Shown piece after piece: positions 33,324 to 40,897 of a stretch of 46,509 nucleotides of DNA (position 1 is the first letter of the stretch; every line of letters starts with the position of its first letter). The notes below the pieces were generated by a model. It did no database searches and was not told where the DNA came from. It worked only from the letters and a program-made list of their open reading frames with translations. Made by a program: the position numbers and the translations under genes. The DNA lies in the NCBI GenBank assembly GCA_002176905.1, contig MSYE01000055.1:1-46509 (forward strand), in the 5' to 3' direction. The stretch comes from a bacterium F11 (GTDB lineage: Bacteria > Elusimicrobiota > Elusimicrobia > F11).

Positions 33324-34349
33324 ATGGGAACCATTCGCTTAAACCAATCCATAAAGAGGCTTCTGCAAAAGCTCCTGAACACCTGGGCCTGGCTCCGTGG
33401 ACTTATGCTGTGGAGCAAACCCGATACCACCTGCCCCATGCTCTGGGACGATGTCTTTATATCGGAGGACGGGAATGTGTATGCCTGTTGTCATTCACAA
33501 CCCGCCATCCTTGGAAATATTTATGAAAATCACTTAAGAGATATCGTAAATGGGGAATCGGCCCAAAGGATGCGGCGTTTTTCTTTGGAAGGCAAACTTT
33601 TGTGTTATCCAAGTTGCAGCCTGCTGGACAAAAAGAAAATAGTTAAAAATCCCAATAGAGATATCACAACAGACTATGACACATTAAAAAGCTTAAAGAT
33701 TCTCTTCGGTGAAAAGTGCAACATTAGTTGCATCATGTGTCCGCAGGACCACAAACGGGAGCTGTCCATTGACCACGAACGGATGGCACAGAATTTGGAC
33801 CTCACTCCATTTGAGAGCATCGAAATTCAAGGTGGGGAACCCATGTTTATTCGCTCGGCCAACCGATTCTATGACTACGCCGCATCACACAAAAAAAAGG
33901 TGTCCTTCCTCACGAATGGTCTTTTGATGAACACCAATTGGGCGGAGAAAATTGCGAAGCATTCCGGTTGGATTTATGTCTCACTCAATGCGGCCACCAA
34001 AAAAACTCATGAGATTGTAAATCGTGGATCAGAATGGGAAAAAGTCATGAAAAATATTCAGATGCTGCGAACAGCACGAAATGAACACAACACCAATTTA
34101 AAAATCAAGGGCCACATGACCATTGTGAAAGAAAATATAGATGAGATTCCGGAATTTATCCAGCAACATAAGGCATTTGGATTTGATGAAATTGATTTTG
34201 GATTCAATTTTGATATCCCCCTCTACTTGAAAACACACCCCAACACAAAACGGACATTAAAGAAGCAGGTCCAAGAAGCCATTCAATCATTTGACGGAAA
34301 CAACACCGTCATTCAAGACTTGCGTCTTAAAATGCTAGGACTGCGGTGA
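33324..34349 (+). CDS. Radical SAM protein with N-terminal SPASM-like cysteine region
   Basis: A 341-aa protein when started at ATG 33324; an in-frame ATG at 33255 adds 23 atypical residues. The N-terminal third carries a SPASM/twitch-like cysteine set (CPMLWDDVFIS, GNVYACCH, LLCYPSC) expected to bind an auxiliary Fe-S cluster. The radical SAM core then follows with CNISCIMC (Cys132, Cys136 and Cys139 in this numbering) and a QGGEP motif for S-adenosylmethionine. The order SPASM then core is the reverse of sulfatase-maturating enzymes. Its stop overlaps the GTG start of the membrane sulfatase-like gene by 4 nt (GTGA), so both are made together. The substrate is unknown; envelope glycan or lipid modification fits the context. 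Confidence 0.85.
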   Translation: MGTIRLNQSIKRLLQKLLNTWAWLRGLMLWSKPDTTCPMLWDDVFISEDGNVYACCHSQPAILGNIYENHLRDIVNGESAQRMRRFSLEGKLLCYPSCSLLDKKKIVKNPNRDITTDYDTLKSLKILFGEKCNISCIMCPQDHKRELSIDHERMAQNLDLTPFESIEIQGGEPMFIRSANRFYDYAASHKKKVSFLTNGLLMNTNWAEKIAKHSGWIYVSLNAATKKTHEIVNRGSEWEKVMKNIQMLRTARNEHNTNLKIKGHMTIVKENIDEIPEFIQQHKAFGFDEIDFGFNFDIPLYLKTHPNTKRTLKKQVQEAIQSFDGNNTVIQDLRLKMLGLR

Positions 34350-36286
34350 AACCAATCTTTGTTTCCCTGAGGTTCCACCCCTTTTCAGCCTGGTTGGGAC
34401 TTTTCCTCGTCTTGATCCCTCTCCACCTTGGTGTGATGGTCACCCTGGACTCCGCTATAATCCAGAATCCCCTAATGTGGATCTGTTTTCCTCTCTTGAT
34501 ATATCAAGATATTTTCATCTGTGCTCTTCTTTCATGGGGAACATGGGCCATTCAACCGCTAATGAGCACATCTTTTCTTCAGAAGGTATTTTTTGGATGC
34601 ATTTGGTTGATCGGTATTACACTGACGCTGTTTGCCGCAACGAACCTGGAAGTGTTTCGTTTTTTCCACACCCCTCTTACTCTTCGCATGATTGAGATGT
34701 CGGAAGGGCTTTCCGCCGTAAAAAATTCAATTTATGCGATGGCTACACCTGCCACCCTTCTGGGCCTGATAGGTACCCCTATCGCTTTTGTTGTCCTAAC
34801 CCTTATTTTTAACAGGTGGGGAGGAAGATGGGTGGTTTGGGGTTCCCAACAATTCCACAGTCGCAGAGGAGGGATATTGACCGGGATCTACCTCCTTGTT
34901 GGCGCCATGAGTTCTTCCTTCCTCCCCTTTGATGCTCGTATCGTGTCCAATCCACATCTGCATTTTTTTAACTCTCTTTGGATAGAGGGATCCAAAACAG
35001 CCACTGGAAAAATCTATCCAGCAGACCTTCAAGATTTTTTCCCAAAGAGAAACCAGAAATCCGCTTTTTCTCCCAAAAAAAAGGGAATCGAGACATCTCC
35101 GAACATCATCATGTTTGTTATGGAATCGGTTGGAGCTCAATATACAAGTGTGGCTGATACGCGTTATGAAACGACACCCGAACTCAAAAGAATGGCCAAA
35201 AACGGTGTCAACTTTACCCGATTCTTTGCCCACCGAGGGTGGACCTTTGACGCCATGCTCTCCATTCTTTTCTCCCTGCTTCCGCCCCATGGACAAGATG
35301 ACTTCATCAAAAAGGCCACCCATCTCAATGTCCCAGGCTTATCAGATATTTTGGCTCAAAACGGTTATCAAACCGCCTTTGTTTCATTTCCCGATGTACT
35401 TTCTTTGTACAACAGTGATGAATTCCTACAACACCACGGCTTCAACGACATATTATCGTTGGACTCAGAAGGAGATGAACCCCCGCTAACATCATGGCAA
35501 GACGTGCGTCCCAGAGATCACCTGCTTCTTCCCCCAACCCTGGCCTGGATTGATGCCCATCGCGCTTCTCCTTTTTTCATTATGTTGTGGACCACCGATG
35601 CCCACAACCCATACCCAACAGACTCAAAAAAAGATTTTGGGGTTAACAATATATTTTTCAATCAATACTTAAATGTCATTCGGTCGAACGACCAAATCAT
35701 CGAGCAATTGAACAAGGAGATTCGGGAACGCGGACTCTCGGAGTCCACCTTATTAATCGTATTGGGGGATCATGGGGAATCATTTGAGCAACATGGAACA
35801 AAAGGGCATTTTCAAACTGTTTATCAAGAAGAAGTATGGATTCCATTGGTGATGACCCATTCAGGTCTTTTCCCCAAATCCATGCAGATTGACCGTGTCG
35901 GTTCTCAAATTGATTTGGCCCCGACCATCCTTGATCTTATTGGATTGACTCCTCCTCGAAGATGGCAGGGAAGAAGTCTGTTGGCAAAAAAGCGGCCGAA
36001 TCGCGCCTACTTATATACCCGGAGTGCGAGAGATGAGGATATTTTTGGGCTGGTTGAAGGAGACTTCAAATACATCACCAATCAAAAAAAGAATCAACAA
36101 GAGCTCTATGATTTAATACGTGATCCCCTTGAACGCACAAACCTACTTGGGCCAGAAAACGCTTCCTCAATTCACACGGCCTTCATACAAAGAGCCCACA
36201 GGCGTCTTATGAGTTGGGCCGGTTTCCACAACAACTATCTCCAGCGATTAATCCCTAACGACCCCCGACCAAAACAGAAAAGGTAA
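34346..36286 (+). CDS. LtaS-like membrane-anchored sulfatase-fold protein (phosphoethanolamine/phosphoglycerol transferase type)
   Basis: A 646-aa protein, GTG start, coupled to the radical SAM gene. About five transmembrane helices lie in residues 1-195, then an alkaline-phosphatase-fold domain (about 250-620). Metal and nucleophile residues can be placed: Glu260 (FVMES), Thr300 (HRGWTF) as the nucleophile, Asp475-His476 (LGDHGESFEQHG). A threonine nucleophile is typical of LtaS, EptA and OpgB-like transferases, not of true sulfatases, which need the Cys/Ser-x-Pro-x-Arg motif; that motif is absent. It probably transfers a phospho-alcohol head group to an envelope glycan. It overlaps the convergent outer-membrane barrel gene by 32 nt. 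Confidence 0.88.
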   Translation: MKPIFVSLRFHPFSAWLGLFLVLIPLHLGVMVTLDSAIIQNPLMWICFPLLIYQDIFICALLSWGTWAIQPLMSTSFLQKVFFGCIWLIGITLTLFAATNLEVFRFFHTPLTLRMIEMSEGLSAVKNSIYAMATPATLLGLIGTPIAFVVLTLIFNRWGGRWVVWGSQQFHSRRGGILTGIYLLVGAMSSSFLPFDARIVSNPHLHFFNSLWIEGSKTATGKIYPADLQDFFPKRNQKSAFSPKKKGIETSPNIIMFVMESVGAQYTSVADTRYETTPELKRMAKNGVNFTRFFAHRGWTFDAMLSILFSLLPPHGQDDFIKKATHLNVPGLSDILAQNGYQTAFVSFPDVLSLYNSDEFLQHHGFNDILSLDSEGDEPPLTSWQDVRPRDHLLLPPTLAWIDAHRASPFFIMLWTTDAHNPYPTDSKKDFGVNNIFFNQYLNVIRSNDQIIEQLNKEIRERGLSESTLLIVLGDHGESFEQHGTKGHFQTVYQEEVWIPLVMTHSGLFPKSMQIDRVGSQIDLAPTILDLIGLTPPRRWQGRSLLAKKRPNRAYLYTRSARDEDIFGLVEGDFKYITNQKKNQQELYDLIRDPLERTNLLGPENASSIHTAFIQRAHRRLMSWAGFHNNYLQRLIPNDPRPKQKR

Positions 36287-37250
36287 ATATCAACCGGTAA
36301 TCTTCTGTTCCTTCGGCTCCCTGCTGCTCATCTTCTTCATTTAGGTTTGTTTCCGTAGGAAGCTTAATACCAACGGAGGCGGAAAAATTGTGTTTGTAAA
36401 TTCTCACACCAGGCTGCAGATAAATCATGTCACCACCCGTGGCTCTCTCATCAATACCATTGGTTCGATCGCGGCCCAAATCGAGATAATTAGCCTCGAG
36501 GACCCCATCCAACCGAAACTTATTTGATCCATTCACATAGAGTCTGTTCACATAAGCGACGTTGAACCGCGTTTCTGCACCGAATTTTGTCTTGTTGTCG
36601 TCAGCATAGGTAAATTCCTCAAACCAAATATAAGAGGTGTCAAAATTAAAAGTATGACGTCCCATTAATTTGGTAGCCGACAATCCAACCATATAGGATT
36701 GTTTGCCAAAACCAAGCGATTTTCCTGGATCAATGGCGCCACTTTCGTCTCTTTCGTTGGCGTTTCCGGTTGGTAGGGTTAGCCCCAAGATCGAGGTAAA
36801 ATGCCAATCTTCCAAGTCGTCCAAACTCTCGTTCTCAGGGATGAGACGGAAACCATTGTCGTATTTGAATCCCAAAACCCCCATGACCGATATATCGGCA
36901 AATCCCGCGGTGTTATAGGAGTTGTCTTCGGCCACTTTGTTGTAATAAGGAAGAAACACATATCCTGTTAAGTAAGGCTTAAATCCGTATCCCACTCCGT
37001 ACATCCAGAAACTGTTGAAGTCGGATTCATCATCCCGTGCCGCGGTTTTTTTCTCAAACTGTGCGTAATCCAATTTGAGATAAACCAAACTGTTTCCTTT
37101 GGGCAAGGTGGCGGATACGGTGGTTTCCACTGGTGCACCCGGCCCTTCCAATCCCACCGCCCCCAACGAGGCCACTCCATGATGCGCCAAAAGAGGTGAG
37201 GTCAAAAGTCCCACCATGGCACAAAAAACAATATTGATACCAACTTTCAT
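36255..37250 (-). CDS. Outer-membrane beta-barrel protein (MetA-pathway/phenol-degradation transporter-like)
   Basis: A 331-aa protein with a signal peptide (about 1-22) followed by HHGVASLGAVGLEGPGAP and then alternating beta strands (YVFLPYYN, ADISVMGVLGFKY, LPTGNANERDE) typical of the PF13557-like barrel family, often annotated as transporter. The mature N-terminus starts with His-His, a possible metal site. It is the last gene of the presumed metal/ABC run (76 nt after DUF4198) and overlaps the convergent sulfatase-fold gene by 32 nt. It may provide the outer-membrane step of the system; this is inferred from position. Confidence 0.8.
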   Translation of the reverse strand: MKVGINIVFCAMVGLLTSPLLAHHGVASLGAVGLEGPGAPVETTVSATLPKGNSLVYLKLDYAQFEKKTAARDDESDFNSFWMYGVGYGFKPYLTGYVFLPYYNKVAEDNSYNTAGFADISVMGVLGFKYDNGFRLIPENESLDDLEDWHFTSILGLTLPTGNANERDESGAIDPGKSLGFGKQSYMVGLSATKLMGRHTFNFDTSYIWFEEFTYADDNKTKFGAETRFNVAYVNRLYVNGSNKFRLDGVLEANYLDLGRDRTNGIDERATGGDMIYLQPGVRIYKHNFSASVGIKLPTETNLNEEDEQQGAEGTEDYRLIFTFSVLVGGR

Positions 37251-37326
37251 AATGAATCCCTCCGTTCTTAATAAATGGTTTGTTTCTTGTATCTCCTAAT
37301 TTAAGAATCAAGACACAAGAAAAATT

Positions 37327-38028
37327 TTATTTAATTTCAAATACCAATGTCGCGGAACGGATTATCTTGTCCGCTTTCTTTTTGTCTCCTGGTTCGGTGG
37401 TACTGGTTTCGATGAGTTGAAGGCCTCCGTGTTTCAAGCGAATGTTCACATGGCCGTTCTTATCCGTGGCCCCGCGTGTTTTTCCGTCATAGGCAACCGG
37501 AACGTTCGCGACAGGAATCCCTTTAAAGGTAACCAGAAGTCTGACCTTTTTTCCTTTTTTAAGAACCAACGGATTATTTGTGGGGGTGATCTCCAAATCC
37601 ATTGATAGGGGTTTTGCCAATCGGGCATCCCAGGCATCCATTCGTTTGACGCCTTCATAGGATAACCAGCTCTCAAGGGGACTGATGGCTTCATCTTTGG
37701 GAAGAGCCTTTAGGCCAAACGGGGTTTTTGACCAATAACCTGATGAGGTCAGAATCACCGCAGCCTGACATGGGTTGTCCATTTCAAAGGGATATTGGGC
37801 TTTTTTCTCAAAAGGGATTTGTTCGCCTGTTCGCTTAAAACAATCGGCTCGAACAATTTGATCAGGAGAATAGACGATTTGTTTTTCTCCTGCGTGCGTA
37901 TTGGGGTTGTGTCCGTAACGGAGGACCAAGGTCTCCTCCTGCTTTTCAAGCCACAATGAATGACCCAAGAGAAGGCTGGGAATGAAGATAAAACCAATAA
38001 TACTGCCCAAAAAAATCGACTGCCGCAT
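37327..38028 (-). CDS. DUF4198 family exported protein
   Basis: A 233-aa protein with a signal peptide (about 1-22) directly followed by HSLWLEKQ, the usual start of mature DUF4198 proteins. The middle has YGHNPNTHAGEKQ. The C-terminal half is an Ig-like domain (GKKVRLLVTFKGIPVANVPVAYDGKTRGATDKNGHVNIRL) with the family's TDxxG pattern. DUF4198 proteins are found beside cobalt, nickel and other metal transporters and are thought to bind or relay metal in the periplasm. The gene starts 4 nt after the ZnuA-like gene, so they are co-transcribed. Confidence 0.85.
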   Translation of the reverse strand: MRQSIFLGSIIGFIFIPSLLLGHSLWLEKQEETLVLRYGHNPNTHAGEKQIVYSPDQIVRADCFKRTGEQIPFEKKAQYPFEMDNPCQAAVILTSSGYWSKTPFGLKALPKDEAISPLESWLSYEGVKRMDAWDARLAKPLSMDLEITPTNNPLVLKKGKKVRLLVTFKGIPVANVPVAYDGKTRGATDKNGHVNIRLKHGGLQLIETSTTEPGDKKKADKIIRSATLVFEIK

Positions 38029-38032
38029 TTCT

Positions 38033-38950
38033 TTAATACGCTTTTTTTAATTCCTCAATATTTTTTTTCATGACCGATAAAAAGTCACCCTCATCCGGGA
38101 CGTTTCCACATGGATCGAAAACAAGACTCTTCACCCCCATCTCTTTTAACTTTCCGATGGATTTGGGAAGGGGGTTTCCCTCCCAGATCATCCACTTGGC
38201 TGGGAATGCCTTAAGCCCCATCTTCAATTCTTTCCACAAGGTATCGCTTGGAAATTCTCCCGGTTCCCACATCACACTTTCCATGGTCAACCCGTATCTT
38301 CTGGAAAAATATTGGTACACCGGATGGGAAGAAACAAAAGGTTGTTTGGGATTTTTGGAAACAACCTTTTTTACTGCTTCATCAAGGAACATGAGATCGG
38401 CTTTGAGATCAGCAAAGTTTTTTTCAAATTCCGCTTTGGACGCTGGCCTTTTTCGAATGAGCGTCTTGAGGATGTCTTCGGCTTGTTGAATTGCCAAGGA
38501 GAAATCTAGCCAGGTGGTAAATGCGGTACCGGAATGGGAGTGTTCCCCTCCTGTTCCATGGCTGTGGGTCACTCCCCCAGGCGTGGCTATGAGCTGATCT
38601 TTAAATATACGGGAGGTTTTTACCAAGCGGGAAGGAGGCAAGGACACCTTGCTAATCCACTTCGCATAAGACGCTCCGTTCAATAGGATAAGGTCTGCCT
38701 TTTGATACGCCAAGATGACGCTTTGTTTGGGAATCCAAAAAGCAGGATCAACGTCACGTGGAGCCGGGAACACAACACGCGCTTGGTCTTTTGCAATCCG
38801 CTCCGCAAAATAACGGAGCGGGTAATTGACGACAAAAATATTTAATTTATCGGATGGGGGAGCAGCCAATATCAAACAACGCCCCCCATAAACCAAAAAC
38901 AGCCCTACAAAAGTAATAATCGCTATTTTCCTCAAATAACCTCGGTTCAT
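38033..38950 (-). CDS. ZnuA-like (cluster A-I) substrate-binding protein with altered metal site
   Basis: A 305-aa protein with a signal peptide (about 1-30). The fold matches ZnuA/TroA: NYPLRYFAERIA, ADLILLNGASYAKWI, the His-rich flexible loop HSHGTGGEHSH (about 129-139), and SSHPVYQYFSRRYGL with His209 at the third ligand position. The first ligand, normally DPH, reads Asp68-Pro-Ala70, and the second, normally HxWLD, reads TTWLD, so two of the canonical histidines are gone. A C-terminal SLVFDPCGN is at the fourth ligand position. It may bind a different metal or a ligand other than zinc. It lies 88 nt after the FtsX-type permease gene. Confidence 0.85.
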   Translation of the reverse strand: MNRGYLRKIAIITFVGLFLVYGGRCLILAAPPSDKLNIFVVNYPLRYFAERIAKDQARVVFPAPRDVDPAFWIPKQSVILAYQKADLILLNGASYAKWISKVSLPPSRLVKTSRIFKDQLIATPGGVTHSHGTGGEHSHSGTAFTTWLDFSLAIQQAEDILKTLIRKRPASKAEFEKNFADLKADLMFLDEAVKKVVSKNPKQPFVSSHPVYQYFSRRYGLTMESVMWEPGEFPSDTLWKELKMGLKAFPAKWMIWEGNPLPKSIGKLKEMGVKSLVFDPCGNVPDEGDFLSVMKKNIEELKKAY

Positions 38951-39038
38951 AATTACTGCCTTCCCTCCTCAATCACTTTCTTCCTACCAAAAAACCTATA
39001 TCCTAGTGAAGGACCTTGAGAATCTATAAGATGCCCCC

Positions 39039-40217
39039 TTATCGAATAAACAACATTCTTACCAAACTGTTGGCGTTCATTTCGACAATAACCACCAAGA
39101 TGGTGCAAATGATACCACTCATAAGCGCTGTTATCAGAATTTCGGCGATCAGCAGTCGAGCCACCATCAGGCGGCTGCAGCCCAAACGGAAGATGGTGTT
39201 GATTTCGCGTTGGCGCAAACGAAGGGATAAGGAAAAAACCAGGATAATGGCGAGAACCGTGGCAAAACCCACAAAACCAATGACGGCATCAAGGACATTT
39301 TTTATACGGAAAATATTTTTCAGCAATTCTTCCACAACATGTTTGGGATGAAAAATCTGGTAAGGGGAATCCTTTTCGAGGTAGCGCCCCTGAAGAAGCG
39401 TTCCGGATTTCGCATCATACGGCACCACCATGACAGCGGTAATGGGGTAAAGTGATGGGTTTCCATGAAAATGAAAAGAATCCATGTTTTCTTTTGTGAT
39501 CTCGGTGTATTGCACAAGTTTGGCGTTGGCAGTGACATTCCCCTCCGCTCGATTGAGAATAACGGACCCGTCCTGGGTTTTGGTGAGATCTTGATGTCCG
39601 TGAGCCAATCCTTGAATGACCCACGCTGTTTTTATATCGACAAAAACAGCCATGTCATCAGAGGAATGGGACTTCTCCAGAATCCCAGCAACCCTCATCT
39701 TGAGAGGATAAACACCCGCCAAATCAAACAAATTCTCGGGCGTGGAAATGAGGCTGTCGCCAGGTGCCACGTTCAACTGCTGTGCCACCTTTGCTCCCAC
39801 CACGCATTCGCCCAAACTGGTTAAGGGTTGCCCTCTATCAACTTTGAGACCCCGAAAATCAAAATAATCCAATGTGGTTCCCACAATAGGATGTTGGCGA
39901 ACCTTAAAACGTACATACATCGGGATAGGAAGAGCCAAATCGTTGTCAACGATATCTTCTGAGGCTTTCATGGAAATGGGCTCTGGGGTTTCGTCTCCAA
40001 AATAAAGGGTATTCATCACCAGATCCAATGCACTTCCTTTGGCGCCCAAGATGAGCGGTGTTGATACCGCCCGCGAGAGAAGCTGGTCTTCGCTTTCGGA
40101 CAAAAGACGATCCAGTGCCATGGGCAACGCGAGAATAATGGTCAAACAGGTTACCAGAATGATGGTTTTCATCTTGTTGAAGCGGATGTATTTCCAAGCC
40201 AGAACAAAACTATCCAT
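39039..40217 (-). CDS. LolC/MacB/FtsX-type ABC transporter permease
   Basis: A 392-aa protein. One N-terminal transmembrane helix (about 17-35) is followed by a large periplasmic domain (about 40-300, MacB-PCD-like), then FtsX-type helices (about 305-330 and 350-380) with the cytoplasmic coupling segment LRQREINTIFRLGCSR, which in this family contacts the ATPase. The protein ends soon after the third helix, so the usual fourth helix is not evident. Transporters of this type are mechanotransmission or lipoprotein-extraction machines, not metal channels. It overlaps the ATPase gene by 1 nt. Confidence 0.88.
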   Translation of the reverse strand: MDSFVLAWKYIRFNKMKTIILVTCLTIILALPMALDRLLSESEDQLLSRAVSTPLILGAKGSALDLVMNTLYFGDETPEPISMKASEDIVDNDLALPIPMYVRFKVRQHPIVGTTLDYFDFRGLKVDRGQPLTSLGECVVGAKVAQQLNVAPGDSLISTPENLFDLAGVYPLKMRVAGILEKSHSSDDMAVFVDIKTAWVIQGLAHGHQDLTKTQDGSVILNRAEGNVTANAKLVQYTEITKENMDSFHFHGNPSLYPITAVMVVPYDAKSGTLLQGRYLEKDSPYQIFHPKHVVEELLKNIFRIKNVLDAVIGFVGFATVLAIILVFSLSLRLRQREINTIFRLGCSRLMVARLLIAEILITALMSGIICTILVVIVEMNANSLVRMLFIR

Positions 40218-40885
40218 TAAGATGGACCCCGTTGCCGGAAAGATTTGAAATCAACAACCCGATCAAAACGCGACAAGAGTTCATGGTCATGTGTCACCGC
40301 CAAAAGAGTGGCATCATGCTCTTCAACGCTTTTGAAAAGAAGGTCGAGAATTTGGATTTTGTTTTCCGGATCCAAATTTCCCGTGGCTTCATCGGCCAAA
40401 ATCAATTTGGGATGAGGGAGGAGTGCCCGACATATCGCGGTTCGTTGTTTTTCCCCTTGGGAAAGATGGCCCGGGAAATTCTCCAGTTGATCACCGATAC
40501 CCATTCTGTTGGCCATTGACAAAGCCTGATCAACAACACTTTTATTCAGTATCAGGGCAGGGGTGATACGAAAGGGATGAAGGATGTTATCAAGAACATT
40601 CAGATAATCAATGAGCTCAAAGTCTTGGAACACAAAACCAATATTTTGAATACGAAAAGCCCTCCGCTGGTCATCGTTTAAGGTGTCAACATAATGGGAA
40701 TCAACTTGGATCGTTCCTTCATCCGGGGAGAGGATTCCGGCCATGAGGTTTAAAAGGGTGGTTTTTCCAGAACCGCTCGGGCCAATGACGGCCACTTTTT
40801 TGGATTTTTCGATTTGAAATTCTGGAATGTTCAACCGAAAGTTTGAATGGGGGTATTGAAATTTAAGAGACCGGATTTGAATCAT
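40217..40885 (-). CDS. LolD/MacB-type ABC transporter ATPase
   Basis: A 222-aa ATPase of typical length. Walker A GPSGSGKTT (about 35-43), Q-loop FVFQDFELIDYL, signature LSQGEKQR (about 141-148), Walker B LILADEATGNLD (about 161-172) and H-loop VTHDHEL are all intact. Sequence features match the LolD/FtsE/MacB subgroup that works with FtsX-type permeases. It lies between the 576-aa membrane protein gene (12-nt gap) and its permease gene (1-nt overlap). Confidence 0.95.
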   Translation of the reverse strand: MIQIRSLKFQYPHSNFRLNIPEFQIEKSKKVAVIGPSGSGKTTLLNLMAGILSPDEGTIQVDSHYVDTLNDDQRRAFRIQNIGFVFQDFELIDYLNVLDNILHPFRITPALILNKSVVDQALSMANRMGIGDQLENFPGHLSQGEKQRTAICRALLPHPKLILADEATGNLDPENKIQILDLLFKSVEEHDATLLAVTHDHELLSRFDRVVDFKSFRQRGPS

Positions 40886-40897
40886 AAGAAAAATCTA

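Noticed and set aside
33324..34349. Anaerobic sulfatase-maturating enzyme
   Set aside because: Tempting from the neighbouring sulfatase-fold gene, but that partner lacks the Cys/Ser-x-Pro-x-Arg substrate motif and the SPASM-like cysteines precede the radical SAM core instead of following it.
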